Positions 1-11,231 of a stretch of 64,000 nt of DNA are shown here, one piece after another (the first letter of the stretch is position 1; each line of letters begins with the position of its first letter). Origin of the DNA: Hesseltinella vesiculosa (taxonomy: Eukaryota > Mucoromycota > Mucoromycetes > Mucorales > Cunninghamellaceae); the NCBI GenBank assembly GCA_002104935.1, contig MCGT01000033.1, positions 1 to 64,000 of the forward strand, given 5' to 3'. Below the pieces are notes generated by a model. It did not search any database and was not told the DNA's origin. It worked only from the letters and a program-made list of their open reading frames with translations. The position numbers were made by a program, and so were the translations under genes.

Positions 1-22
1 TTTTTTTTTTCATCTGAACACC

Positions 23-3000
23 ATGGGTCGCAAAAGATCTACACAAATGGAGGATACACGATCCACGACAAAACCAGCCCTTACCATTACATCCACTGAG
101 GAAGCTATTGAAGCTTTGAATACCCAAATCAAGCATTTCCTCACCGACCAGCTCAGGAAGCACAAGGACCGTGACAAGCTGAAAGCTGATCTTCTTGGTA
201 AACAACGCTTGCCAAAGGCCTCCTCCTCAATATCGATCAACTTTGCGGAAAAAACAGCGCCATGTTTGCTCCCAAATATCACAAGCGCTTCCATTTTTTA
301 GACACTTGGAGGGGCTACATTAATCACCACTATGATGAACTGGCGGCGATGATCCCAGCGCCAACGGCCTCCTCATCCAAGACCACCTCGCCCTCCCAGC
401 CCACAAAACCAACGCAGAAAGAGGAGATCAGAGTCGCCCACAAGTCTCTTCGCCAAATCTTGCTTCCAGCGATCAACGAATCACCAGAGGCTTTGAGCAA
501 TGTACTGTCTACCATCAAGGACGCACGCATCGCAGTCACAAAGTATTCCCGTGACATGTTCACACTGTTACACACAAGTGTTCTAAAGTACGCCACCAAT
601 CCAAACGCGGACTGGTACACCAGCGGTAAGCATAGCTTAATAGACAGCAAGCCTGGCGCTCATTTTTTTTTTTTTTTGTAGCAAGCGTTCCTGGGCGTGT
701 CACTGTTAGCAACCTCTTACCCTCCTTTGCTCAGCGCAACCTGGATCAAGTCAAGGACGGGCAGTTTTCCACTCTCCCACCGCCCACAAGCAGCTCTTGC
801 AACGACGTGTTTGGAATACAGCATATCCAATACCTCTATTCCTCCCACTTTGGCCATACGCGCGAGAGCACAAAAACCAGCCATCCCAATTGGAGTCACC
901 TAGCAGTGGACTGGTCCTTTGACCCCCCAAGCAAGTGGATGACTTCAAACGTCCGGTCCGTATACCACAACAAACTGGATACATCATTTAAGAATATCCT
1001 CGCTGGAAAGTCCTTTGTGAAAATGACAAGATACCTTGTGCGCCTGCTATTGCGCCTTTGGCTCGCCCCTATTCGAGAACAGCGCCACACCAACATGAAA
1101 AAGTCTTTTGCGAAAAAGAAGCGTGACAATGCTTGTGCGGTATGGCTAATAACGGGGAGAGAGATATAAAAAAAAAAGTGCCTGACTTTTTTTTTTTTTT
1201 GTGATAATAGCTGCACGACGACCCCGCCAAGAAGATGAAGGCCCTGTATTGCAACACGAGAAATGCACTGAGAAGGAAAGCTAAAGAAATGAGCAAGAAA
1301 CGGAGCCGTGGAGCACTGAACGAACGTCAACAAGCTGGATTTGATCGCCGTATGAGCAATCTACAAGAAAAAATGGTAAGTTTGGACTTCTTTGGGATGC
1401 ATTCTTTTATATCCCTTCTATAGGATTTTTACAAGAAAGAACGAAAGCAAATCATCTCGAGCAAACATTCCAGTTCTGTTGAAGCCCAGGTTGGCAAAAA
1501 AAAAAAAAAAAAAAAAAAAAAATATGCACGAAAACTCTTATGCTTTTTTTTTTGTAGAGCTCCACTGATGTTTCTATTGCCACAGATGCCGATGCGGCTG
1601 CGCTCAGTGATGATCTCGATTCCGATGGGCGTAATGTTGAAGACCATGAGGAGCCTTCTGAAGCAGATGTGTCAGCAAGGCGAATGCGATCATTGCAAGG
1701 GATCACCATGAAGCTGCTCTTCAGCGAATCAGATGTCACTCTTCAAGATACGTCCCTGAAAAAGCATACCCAGAAGCTCCAGCTCATCGACAAAGAAGTT
1801 CGCGCCATGAAGTTAGTGTTCAACACGCTGAAGCCATACATCCCTTGCGAAAACGCACCCAAATGCCACCGCTTGAACATTATACTCTTTGGCAATGAAG
1901 TCCTTCGGGTGGCTGGTTATGACAAGTTCACCATGGAAGCATGTCCATCTGTTTCTGCAGGGACCACCTACAGCCTCTCACTTGATGCACCAAGTGTCCA
2001 CGAGCTTCTCGGGAAGCACATCAATGTCAAGGAGAAAGGGATCGGCTCGGCTGCCCAGGCACGGCATCAAAAGAACGACGTCTTTGCTTGCCTCTTCAAT
2101 ATGGACAAGGTCGAACAAATCTGCAGTAAAAATGGTATCCAATTCATCCACCATATCGACATTCATGGGTCTGGGGATGTATCATTGCGCGGTACGACGA
2201 TGAAGCCTCGCCAAAAGTCTGTGTATGAAGAACGAAAACTGCGTGGTATGGGCAAGACTGCTCCTGGATCGGTGCCTGTTCAAGAATCCATTGACGAACT
2301 TGACCTCTGTATCAAGAACCTGGAAAAAGAACGCGATGTCCAAAGTAAATCTGCAAGAATCGCCACAGCATCCTTGTCTGATCTTGGCAAAAATATGAAG
2401 GACAAGCTGACACGAGGATACGGGGACGAAAGGTTCAAACAAGAACGTCATGACGACGTCAAGGCCGAGCGCATTCTCAAGGAGCAAAAACGGGAAGCCA
2501 TTAAGGCGAAACACGACATCCTCGACAAGTTGGCAGAAAAGCGAAAGATGAAATACTTGCATCAAAAGGTAAGAGTAATGGAATTATGTCAGTGCATTTG
2601 CAAAAAAAAAAAAAGAGGCATTCACACTTTTGCTTTAGGAACAAAGCGACAAATCTGCCGCGAAAAAACCTGCGAAGGCCATGGACAAACAGCCGCCACC
2701 ACCACCCACCGTGCTCACGCCAACAACAAGGACGGAGGAGGATCCTTGCGAGACCGAAATTGGCACCGTTGACCTTGAGCATACCGTTGTCAGCGGCACA
2801 GATTATGGGATAGTGTCTTTTGCGACCACGGTCACCCATTCTGCGCAACAATTGTCTACCATCATGAAAGGTGAATTTGTCAAGTTACCAAAGGCCACAA
2901 CGACAACAGCCAAGGATTTGCACTGGAGGACTGGCACGTTTCACTTTATGAAAAAACTTCAAAAACGGAAAAAGGTAAGAAAAAAAATGGCCAGGTTGTG

Positions 3001-3621
3001 TGGGTCAAAGTGTCTTGAGCGAACCACTGATGGCTTTTATTCGTCCAGGCCGCCAGAATCAGTGACTCTGAAGCCTTACTTGCAAAGAATGCCATGACCT
3101 TTTGTACAACCCACGACGACCTGTTGGCGCGGTATGCCAAAACGCAAAAAGCAAGTGCCGCCGTGCAGGCATTTTATGCCGCACCATGGATCGGTCGTGC
3201 CCGTCGCTTCTTAGATTGGCATACCCCACTTGTCCGTGAAGGCATGGTGATCCAAGAACAAAGACGCCACAAGCCCAACCAATTGATTCGTGCCATCGGC
3301 AACTGTGGATCTGGTGTCGGCTCGCGTATTGGTGGCCATATGCGTGTTGGCGGGAAGTGGCACCGGCGCGTTGCTCAGAGACATGGTGTGTCGCTTATCG
3401 TCAATGAGCATCGTACTTCAATGACATGTCCATTTTGTGGCTCGCGCATCATGCATCCAAAAAAAAAAGGTGGCCGCCTCAACCTGGGCACGTCAGCGTG
3501 CATCAATGGTTCTTGCCCTTCGGTGAAGATCTCCATGAACACGTTTGGAAGAGATTCCCTGGCAGCAACATGCATAGCCTTGCGAGGCTTTGGGCAGCTG
3601 GTTGGCCATCCTACGCTTTGA
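23..3621 (+). CDS. Fanzor-like (eukaryotic TnpB homologue) nuclease, eight exons
   Basis: Exons 23-197, 302-625, 682-1139, 1211-1375, 1424-1489, 1558-2568, 2639-2974 and 3049-3621 join in frame to 1035 residues. Every intron is GT-AG with a T-rich acceptor. The C-terminal third carries the split RuvC nuclease of TnpB/Fanzor proteins: RuvC-I in SGTDYGIVSF (Asp about 788), RuvC-II in VNEHRTSMTCPFCG (Glu about 965) and RuvC-III in FGRDSLAATC (Asp about 1014). A four-Cys zinc ribbon lies between the last two (Cys about 972, 975, 996, 1001). A Gly-rich stretch (about 929-947) precedes RuvC-II. Family members are RNA-guided DNA endonucleases carried by eukaryotic transposons. All three acidic residues are present, so the enzyme may be active. 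The N-terminal 700 residues are not recognisable to me and are longer than in many TnpBs. The start ATG has an ACCATGG context, but only 22 bases precede it, so a 5' exon outside the window is possible. The intron-5 donor (gttggc, 1490) is weak. Confidence 0.83.
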
Positions 3622-3658
3622 AGACACATTTTATGACTGCCTCCCATGCCATGATGGT

Positions 3659-3683
3659 ATGAGGAGGTGTGGAACCCTCTCAT
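3659..3683 (+). other. Hairpin just 3' of the Fanzor-like gene (candidate guide-RNA scaffold or 3'-end element)
   Basis: Bases 3659-3667 pair with 3675-3683 (eight of nine positions, one of them G-U) around a 7-base loop, 37 bases after the stop codon. Fanzor/TnpB guide RNAs usually overlap or follow the 3' end of the nuclease gene, so this is a reasonable place to look for one. A 9-bp hairpin can also arise by chance, and no covariation can be seen in one sequence. Confidence 0.25.
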
Positions 3684-3721
3684 GAGGTTTGAAAACAGTG
3701 ACAACGTAAGTAACCAAAAAA

Positions 3722-6051
3722 AAAAAAAAAAGCGGTTATGGACTTTTAGCATGTCACTCATTTTTTTTTTCACTGCGACTCTATCTCATCTTCTGTCCGT
3801 CAAATTAATTTTTCAAATACGACATTTAATTTTTATCATCTCTCCCAATTTCTCTTTTACTGTACGACTTCGTTCTTGTGGCACCTGACATTTGTTTATG
3901 GTTTAAGTGTATGAAATAGATTAAATATCGCAACTTTTGAGCAAAAGAGTCGTACCATCGAAAACGCTTTCATTTCCCTGGCATCAAGTCCGACCGAGCC
4001 TGCATTGACTCATCTGTAGCTTGCATAGACACCAGCAAGCATCTGGACAGCAGGAGGGGGAAAAAAAAGAGGCATCAGAACAAATGACACTCATGTTTTT
4101 GAGCGCATGTCCAGAATAATAGAAATGCAACCCCACGGTTGCGATTTGACAGGCTGGCACGACCCAAAAAAAAAAAAAAAGCGGTGGTCTTTGAGAAGCT
4201 TTTCTTCCAAGTGCGCATAGTTTAATTGACTCATGACAACGTATGCCTTGTACCTGCTGTCCCTCTCTCTAGAAATCGTGGAACTGTCGCTGATCTCCCA
4301 TTTGGGCACTTGTCTGCCCCTGTGTCATCTCATCTAACAATCTCAACGCTTCTCTATTCAATCTCTACCCAACGACGTGCTCCCTGTATCCTTGGCGATG
4401 AGGATCGGCAGGGTGGTGTCAGAGAAGTGAGGAAAATCGGCCAGCTTTTCACCTCATATGCGCCAAATGTGGGTCTTTTGGCTAAAATCTGGCTGCGTTT
4501 CTTCTTGTTGAAGACGACTTGGGGCCCTTGCTGAAGCTTCAGCTTTCCACGTTGCAGCTTTTGGAAAATGAAAGCCTTCTTCCTTTCTTGTGAGTGCACC
4601 TTTTTCTTTTTTCAGTCTACGAACCTTTTCTTCTCAATCGTGTTTTTCTTCACCTGATTCTGTATGCGCGTTTGACCCTTTTAAGGCGTCCCTTTAAAGA
4701 AAAATATATCTCTCGATTCATTCAGCTACCCGGTTTGCCTTTTGTCTACTCAATTTTTTTTGTGCGTTTATTTTTTGTCTACCTGGTTTACCATTTGTCT
4801 ACCCAAGTTGACCTTTCGTCTACTCAAATTTTTTTGTGAGTTTAGTTTACCTTTGGTCTACTCGAATATTTTGTGAGTTGACCTTTTGAACATGCCAAAT
4901 AAAACTCCCGCCCCCTATGACATTATGACTTGCCCCGAGGACATTATGGCTTTCCATGCCCCCCCTCCCATTGACACTCCAGCATAAGCCATTTGTAAGC
5001 TCGTATAGGAAACTCCCCTATCACTGACCTGCCAGATGACGAAGCCTAGATTTTCAAAAAGTAGCAAGTCGGGCTAGTTGAAGCTTCACAAAGGCCTTCA
5101 GCAGTTTTCAACATGAAAAAAAAACACAGCCAAAATCTCAGCCGGCGCAATGAGTAATCAGAAGGCCTTGGGATCCCCCTGGCGAAAATGGCCGATTTTT
5201 TCATTTTTTTAGCTGAAGAGTCGGAGGTGTCAAAACGAAACCGAACAAAAATTGGCTGGGCACACTCCACCAATCGACTTCATTTTTTCAGCATCATCAT
5301 CATTCATCTGTTTGTGCGTCCGTGCAAAGTTTCACGATCATTCATGATCTCAAAGACGCTGTGCGTGCCTGTCAATTTTTTTTCATGGCAAAAAAAAAAA
5401 AAAAAGTTTTCGCTAGGCAAAAAATCGAACTCCGGCTGGTAGTTGTTTCCCAGGCTACATGCTGAAAAAAAAACAACGCGCTCCCCCTTTTTTTTTCTTT
5501 CTTTTCCCTGTCTGAGACCCACCTTGCACTGGAAACGAACCTTAAGAGCATGGACGGTGAAGACAATGACCCGCAATGAAAAGACCTGATTACCGGACCA
5601 TCCCTTTAAAAATCCCTTGAGCGACGACGATGGCGGAGTGCTGGCTGTCAGGGCTGATGGATGCTGCTCCTTATCAATAAATGACTTGGATTTTAAACGG
5701 CGGCGCCTTTGGGCCAACAAGAACGCCAGAAAAAAAGGAGGATGGCAATAAATAAAGGCGGGAGTGGATGGGTGACGAAGGCGAGTGGAGATGAGAGGCG
5801 GAAAAGGAGCGAAACAGATGTTCAGTGCGGTGGAGCAATGACAAGAAGGATGGAGTGGACGGCATTCTTGGTCGAATGTTGCGCTTGATGCTGTGATTTG
5901 CAGCCGAAACGGTAAATCTGCCGTCACAGGAATTTAAAATTTCAAATCAAATTTGCAAGGATCACATGCTTTCTGGCATCGCTTCTTTTACCCCGCTTTT
6001 TTCCTTGTCTTGTTTTCGTCACCTCTTTCTCTTGCAATTGAACCTTTCACA
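3722..6051. other. Intergenic region with no supported gene
   Basis: About 2.3 kb of AT-rich DNA with several poly-A/T runs and one copy of the dispersed repeat at 5170-5375. Open frames here, including a 207-codon one on the minus strand at 5304-5927, run through homopolymers (poly-Phe, poly-Lys) and the repeat, and show no protein-like pattern. Confidence 0.6.
5170..5375 (+). repeat. Dispersed SINE-like repeat, copy A
   Basis: Shares an ordered set of blocks with copies at 12425-12612, 16343-16530 (minus) and 31074-31285: TGGCGAAAATGGCCGATTTT, an internal T-run ending TTTTTAG, GTCAAAACGAAA, TTGGCTGGG, CCAATCGAC, TTTTTTCAG, CATTCAT and GCTGTGC. The match ends at an oligo-T run, as in the other copies. 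No coding capacity. Confidence 0.8.
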
Positions 6052-7584
6052 ATGGCATTCAAACAAGTCTTTATTGTTGCTGCTAAACGGTAAACATTAA
6101 CTTGCAAATATAGACCATGTTGCTTATCATCCTGTACCCTTTTATTTTTAAAATCACAGTACTCCATTTGGCACCTTTGGTGGCAAGCTCAAGGATATTC
6201 CTGGTAAGAATCTATTTGAAACGGCACTGGCATCAAGATCATGCTTTTTAGAGAGGGAGAGAGGGAGGAAAGAGAAAAAAGATCGAGTGGCATGGGATGG
6301 AAAACTAACACGACACCTTTTTTTTAAAATAAGCTGCTGAACTTGGTGGTTTGGCTGCTCGCGCTGCGTTGGCCGATTTGCCTGAACAAGTCAACGTGGA
6401 CTCGGTGATCTTTGGTAATGTGACTCACACGGATGTGGCTGGCCCTTATCTTGCTCGTCACGTTGGTCACCGTGCTGGCCTGCCTGTGCATGTGCCTGCC
6501 TTGACCGTCAACCGCCTGTGTGGTTCTGGTTTGCAAAGTGTGGTGAACGGTGCTCATGAAATCATTGTTGGCGATAGCGACATTGTGTTGGCTGGTGGTG
6601 CCGAAAACATGTCCTTGTCTCCCTTTGTGCTGTCTGGCCAGTCGCGATGGGGCAACAAGCTCGGCGTGGATTTGTCTCTGCGCGACTCCCTGTGGGCCAC
6701 CCTGACCGATCAATACCCTCACCCTGTCACCCAACCCACCGCCATGGGCATCACTGCCGAAAACCTCGCCGAAAAACACAACCTGACCAAGGCCGAATGT
6801 GATGAATTTGCCCTGCTCAGTCAAAACCGCTACGAAGCTGCTTTCAAGGCTGGTATCTTCAAGGACGAAGTCGTGGGCGTCGAAGTCAAGGGCCGCAAGG
6901 GCACCGAAGTCGTCGATGCTGACGAGCATCCTCGCCTTGGTCTCACCCTCGAACAAGTCACCAAGATGAAGCCTGTCTTTAAGAAGAATGGCGTCACCTC
7001 CGCTGCCAACGCCTCCGGTATCAACGATGGTGCTGCCGCTTTGGTCCTTGCCTCGGAAGATGCTGTCAAGAAATACAACCTCAAGCCTCTCGCTCGCGTC
7101 GTCAGCTGGCAAGCTTCCGCTGTCGAACCCTCTCTCATGGGTCTCGGTCCCGTCCCTGCCATCCAAGGTGCCCTCCAAAAGGCCAACCTCACCCTCGACC
7201 AAATGGATCTCGTCGAAGTCAACGAAGCCTTCGCCGCTCAATACATTGCTGTGGAGAAGGAATTGGGTCTTGACCGTGCCAAGACCAACGTCAACGGTGG
7301 TGCCATTGCCCTTGGGTAAGATCACACCTCCATTGAAAAAGAAAATGAGGACTTACTCTTTCTTCCAGCCATCCCCTTGGTGCCTCTGGTGCCCGTATCT
7401 TGACTCACTTGTCCCATGCTTTGCAGCGCACCCAATCCAAATATGCTGTCGGTTCTGCTTGTATTGGTGGTGGTCAGGTAACCTCATTGGCTTGCCCTCG
7501 TCCAATGCGCTTTAACCTTTTTTTTTTTTTTTTTTTTTTTCTCCTATCATTCAGGGTGTGGCGGTCATCTTGGAACGAGTGTAA
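6052..7584 (+). CDS. 3-ketoacyl-CoA thiolase (acetyl-CoA acyltransferase, ACAA2-like)
   Basis: Exons 6052-6089, 6160-6203, 6334-7315, 7369-7477 and 7555-7584 give 400 residues, close to the about 397 of mitochondrial ACAA2. Thiolases cleave 3-ketoacyl-CoA with CoA to release acetyl-CoA in the last step of beta-oxidation, and the reverse reaction makes acetoacetyl-CoA. The N-terminus MAFKQVFIVAAKRTPFG is the family start and resembles the uncleaved targeting region of ACAA2. The nucleophile Cys about 90 lies in NRLCGSGLQS, the active-site His in ALGHPLGASG, and the second Cys in SACIGGGQG. The C-terminus (LERV) is not a peroxisomal PTS1 signal and no PTS2 is visible, so a mitochondrial or cytosolic site is favoured. 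A cytosolic acetoacetyl-CoA thiolase is the main alternative. The long antisense frame over exon 3 is a shadow. Confidence 0.95.
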
Positions 7585-7928
7585 CCATGGATGCTATGAA
7601 CCACTGCAAGTTTTTTTTTTTTTTTAGAGATGGGGGTCCGATAAAAGATCCTCCTCTCAGCCCCTTGTACTTTTCGTCTTCTGCAGGACGTTGTAAATGC
7701 CCCTTAGAATCCAAGGAAAATAAAAAATGAGCTTTTTACGCTCTTTCCCAATTTACCAAATTGAACGTAGGACAAGCTCTTGAAAATGGAAATGAGTTCC
7801 TGTGTGGCAATTCAAATCGCTCAGCCCCGTTTGCACTTTCTTTCACGTATTTTTTTTTTTTGTATTTCCACTAAGCCTACTTTTGTACCTTTTTCCACCT
7901 TCTTCTTATTTTCAATAGTTTGTGACAT
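7585..7928. other. Intergenic spacer
   Basis: The 3' flank of the thiolase gene and 5' flank of the next gene. It contains two T-runs and no recognisable gene or site. Confidence 0.5.
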
Positions 7929-9755
7929 ATGAAGAGTCTCTTCACTTCCATTACGAAAAAGGGGAGCCAACCCCAAACCCCGGACGACCCTCGAAACATG
8001 TTTCCCGAAACGGCTCAACAATTAAAGTCATCATCGATGCAAAAGGCAACGCCATCCCTCCCTGCAAAGTCAAAGCAGCGACAGATGCCTCCTCAAAATC
8101 CTCAACATCTTCAACGTCCTCCTCCCCCTCCCTCTCCTCTCCAGGCACCACAATCCATCCCGCCCTCTTATTCTTATCCTCAAACACCCGTCAACCCATC
8201 CGCTGCCCGCAAGTCGTGGACCTCGTTGGATATTGACGATTTGACTCTGCAGCAACAGCAGCAAATCCAGCAGCAAATCCAGCAACAATCCGCTCAGCAA
8301 CCATTACCTCCTCCTCAACAGCAGCAGCAGCAGCAACCTCAGCAAGCTTTGCCGCCTCAACAAGCTCTACCTCCTCAACAAGCTTTACCTCCTCAACAAC
8401 CGCAACAACAACAGTCTTCTTCAGAGCCTCTGCCTCCTGTCATCCCTGCGCACGAGAGCCAAAGCAGCCAGAGCAACGGAAGCGATGAGACGTCGTCTCC
8501 ATCCCAAGGCAAGAGAAAAAAAGTGGCCTCCAAAAGTGAATTCAACAACAATCTCCTCAACAATGCCCACGTCAACAACCAAAAGCTCCTTGCCCAAAAC
8601 GAATCCCTCATGAACCGCCTCCGCGAACGAGAACAATTCCAGATCGAAACCATGCGCGAAAATGATCTTCTCCGTCAAAAACTGCGCTTCAAGGAAGAGG
8701 AGTACGCAAAAATGCAGAGCAACTTTCACAAGCATGTCCGCGCCATCCGCGCCACAGACGATGATCTCTCCACCATCCGTGCCAAGCTGAACACCCTCCA
8801 AAACAAAATCATGCAACTGCCTATGACACTACGCCCTTACCGCCAGCTCGACTGCTCCACCAGCGTCCTCCAAATCGTCCACGAACGATGGCCCCATCTC
8901 GCTGCCACCGTCACCCATATGATCAAGACCGATACCACCTGTGCCCAACCCAAACCCGCTGACAAAATGGAGTACTTTTTGGTCTGCCACGTTGTGGAAA
9001 AGGTCGTCTCTGAAATCCTCATCAACGACGTCTTCAACGAACCCGTCTACCTCGGCATGTCCATCAACCACCACTACCAAGCCGTCGCTAACTTCATGGA
9101 CATCAACCAAGCTTCTGACTGGGCCCTGCGTCTTCGCCAGCAACTCTGTAAACTCATCGTGAAGTCCTCCCCCGATCAGCAAGTCAGCGTCATGGAAGCC
9201 AAAGCCGCTGTCGTCTCTGCCATCGCCCGCGACCTCACCAAAATCTTCACTATCCCCGACGAGTCCAAGCTCATTCCCAAGCTCGAAACCATCGTCAAGC
9301 TCGCTGCCGAAGTCTCCCTGGCCATCCACGGCCAAGAATGTCCCGTCTTCTTTGACCACGGCCTGAAAGAAGGCTCTGCCGTCTACGACAAGCGCTACAT
9401 GGACCTCCAGCCCGGCTCCCTCCGCCTCCCCCAGGATGAAGACGACGAACCCGATGCCCAATCCCAACACGTTCAAGATGACGACGATGACGACGACGAA
9501 GAAGAGGACCAGGACACGCCTGTCCCAGACGCTGCCGCCCAGCCTGACAAAGAAACCCCCGACAAGAAACTTCCCATCATCACCTCTGTCACGACTGCCA
9601 GCTCCATTCATGAATCTCTTAACGAATCCCCTCGCCGATCTCCCACTCCATCCTCCCCTCCTCCCACTGTCCAACTCGTCGTCTTTCCCAGAGTCTATTC
9701 CACCGATGAAAATGGCCAGCATTCCCTTTTAAACGCCAGAGTCGTTTGCTTTTGA
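7929..9755 (+). CDS. Unrecognised protein: Pro/Gln-rich N-terminus, coiled coil, helical core, acidic tail
   Basis: A single uninterrupted frame of 608 residues with regular fungal codon use. Residues about 1-200 are low complexity, with Pro-rich stretches and Gln runs encoded by CAG/CAA repeats. About 210-300 form a predicted coiled coil (NNQKLLAQNESLMNRLRER and following heptads). About 300-490 is a compact, probably helical region (for example MEYFLVCHVVEKVVSEILI). About 510-530 is an Asp/Glu run, followed by a disordered Ser/Pro-rich tail. The Gln-rich plus coiled-coil plan occurs in transcriptional and scaffold proteins, but I do not recognise the core and give no function. The start at 7929 is the first ATG of the open frame; the next in-frame Met is 24 codons on. 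Confidence 0.85.
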   Translation: MKSLFTSITKKGSQPQTPDDPRNMFPETAQQLKSSSMQKATPSLPAKSKQRQMPPQNPQHLQRPPPPPSPLQAPQSIPPSYSYPQTPVNPSAARKSWTSLDIDDLTLQQQQQIQQQIQQQSAQQPLPPPQQQQQQQPQQALPPQQALPPQQALPPQQPQQQQSSSEPLPPVIPAHESQSSQSNGSDETSSPSQGKRKKVASKSEFNNNLLNNAHVNNQKLLAQNESLMNRLREREQFQIETMRENDLLRQKLRFKEEEYAKMQSNFHKHVRAIRATDDDLSTIRAKLNTLQNKIMQLPMTLRPYRQLDCSTSVLQIVHERWPHLAATVTHMIKTDTTCAQPKPADKMEYFLVCHVVEKVVSEILINDVFNEPVYLGMSINHHYQAVANFMDINQASDWALRLRQQLCKLIVKSSPDQQVSVMEAKAAVVSAIARDLTKIFTIPDESKLIPKLETIVKLAAEVSLAIHGQECPVFFDHGLKEGSAVYDKRYMDLQPGSLRLPQDEDDEPDAQSQHVQDDDDDDDEEEDQDTPVPDAAAQPDKETPDKKLPIITSVTTASSIHESLNESPRRSPTPSSPPPTVQLVVFPRVYSTDENGQHSLLNARVVCF

Positions 9756-11160
9756 ATCACCCTTGCCTCTTTGTTACTTATGACCCCTTTTTCTTTTTCC
9801 CTTTCTTCCTCTTCTTTTTTTCCTCTAATTTAATAAAGCCCTTTTCCATGCCCCCAAGAAGATAGACTTGACCACAACGATCATCGACCTAGGCTCTTGT
9901 TCAACGGATGCTTTACACTTGCGTTGGATCAGAAGTGGTTCTTGGTTGTTTTTTTTTTTTTTTTTTCTTTTTTTTTTTTGTTGTTGTTGTTGGGGAATGC
10001 TAGGTGTCAACTCGTTGTCGATACCCAGCTGGCCTTCGCCAGTAAGCATCGGTTATTTCGGTATCACCACTATTTATACGGTCGTCCTTCCGTGCAAATT
10101 TGACATAGATCCAACCACTCAAAAATGATTCAAGCATCTTTTTTTTTTTAAAACAAAAAAACCAAAAAAAAAAAATGCTTTCCTTCTTTGGATCTCACTG
10201 GAGTCAACTCTCGTCATGCGGGTCATGACCAAATTTTGCACACTGTTTCTGCATGACAAGATATGCTAATGGCTAAAAATGCAACACACCTGGATACTCT
10301 ACTGTGAAAACTACGCGTCGACTGTCAGAAATGGTCCGACCGAAAGCGTCCTCGGCTCATTCCAATCATCGCTAGCAGCTTGCGGCTAATAAATGCTGTC
10401 ACCCGTCCGCGGAAAAGACATTCTTCAGTTGCCAGTGGCATCTTGCCAAAATCACATTTGAGCCCAACCTATCAAGCCTTCGCAGGCTTGAAATCAAAAT
10501 GTACACGACATCCCAAGAAACTGCCCTCTCCCTTCGAAGCCGCTGGTCGCATATGGTAACAAGAAAATAACGCCACGTTCCCTTTTTTTTGGAAGCCCTC
10601 CTTCACTTTTCTCCTTTCCATCTCGAGACCCTCTTGTCGATGTGGCTGGTAGCCAACGATTTTTCCCAAGAATTTTGGACGTCGTCCCCATCTCGGCAAA
10701 TACCAACAGGATCACCGACCAGGTTCATCCGTTGACAGGTTGGTCCCATCGATCTCCGCGGCATTCCCGTGGTGGAAACTACAACGAAACGGCGGAAGGA
10801 ACAGCCTCTCCCGTTCAACATTTTCTTCCCTGTTATCGTGGGTATATACCCCTTTTTAATTCCGCTCTATTTTTGTCGAAGTTCTGCCCAACTGACTAAT
10901 AGAAGTTGCCCCATAGCACGTATTCAACCGCAAGCGCCACTTGCCTTATTTGTACTTGTCGGTTGGTGCGCCGCTCAACAGCCACCCCTCTCCACCTACA
11001 TGTTTCCCATGCTTCCCTAACCTGTTGCCAGCATCAAAATAAAAAATCCTTCCACCGATGCAAAACAGTAACATTTTCCCATTGCATAGCTGTCAAGTAA
11101 AATCAAAAAAATGACCCCTTAAAAAAACACCTAAATTGCCAAAAAATAATAAAAGAAACA
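9756..11160. other. Intergenic region with no supported gene
   Basis: Contains long mixed T-runs (about 9947-9980) and scattered short frames. Hydrophobic frames around 10769-11020 lack start context, splice support and recognisable motifs. The region ends at the tRNA gene. Confidence 0.5.
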
Positions 11161-11231
11161 GGTCGAACCGAGAATCGAACTCGGGCTGCCAGATTCAAAG
11201 TCTGGAGTCATAACCATTAGACCATTCAACC
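11161..11231 (-). tRNA. tRNA-Gln (anticodon TTG)
   Basis: Read on the minus strand, the 71-base sequence folds as a tRNA. The acceptor stem is GGTTGAA with TTCGACC (one G-U pair), the anticodon stem is CCAGA/TCTGG with loop CTTTGAA (anticodon TTG, reading CAA), and the T arm is CCGAG-TTCGATT-CTCGG. The T loop GTTCGATTC serves as B box. There is no intron, and CCA is not encoded, as usual in eukaryotes. An oligo-T follows within about 25 bases, suitable for Pol III termination. Confidence 0.95.

Noticed and set aside
5418..5450. tRNA T-arm-like GAGTTCGATTTTTT on the minus strand
   Set aside because: No acceptor, anticodon or D arm can be paired around it.
5304..5927. 207-codon minus-strand ORF
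   Set aside because: Overlaps dispersed repeat copy A and is padded by poly-Phe/poly-Lys from homopolymers; no protein-like pattern.
6324..7325. 333-codon minus-strand ORF
   Set aside because: Exact antisense of thiolase exon 3; the plus strand has family motifs and splice sites.
8829..9722. 297-codon minus-strand ORF
   Set aside because: Antisense shadow of the 608-residue gene at 7929-9755.
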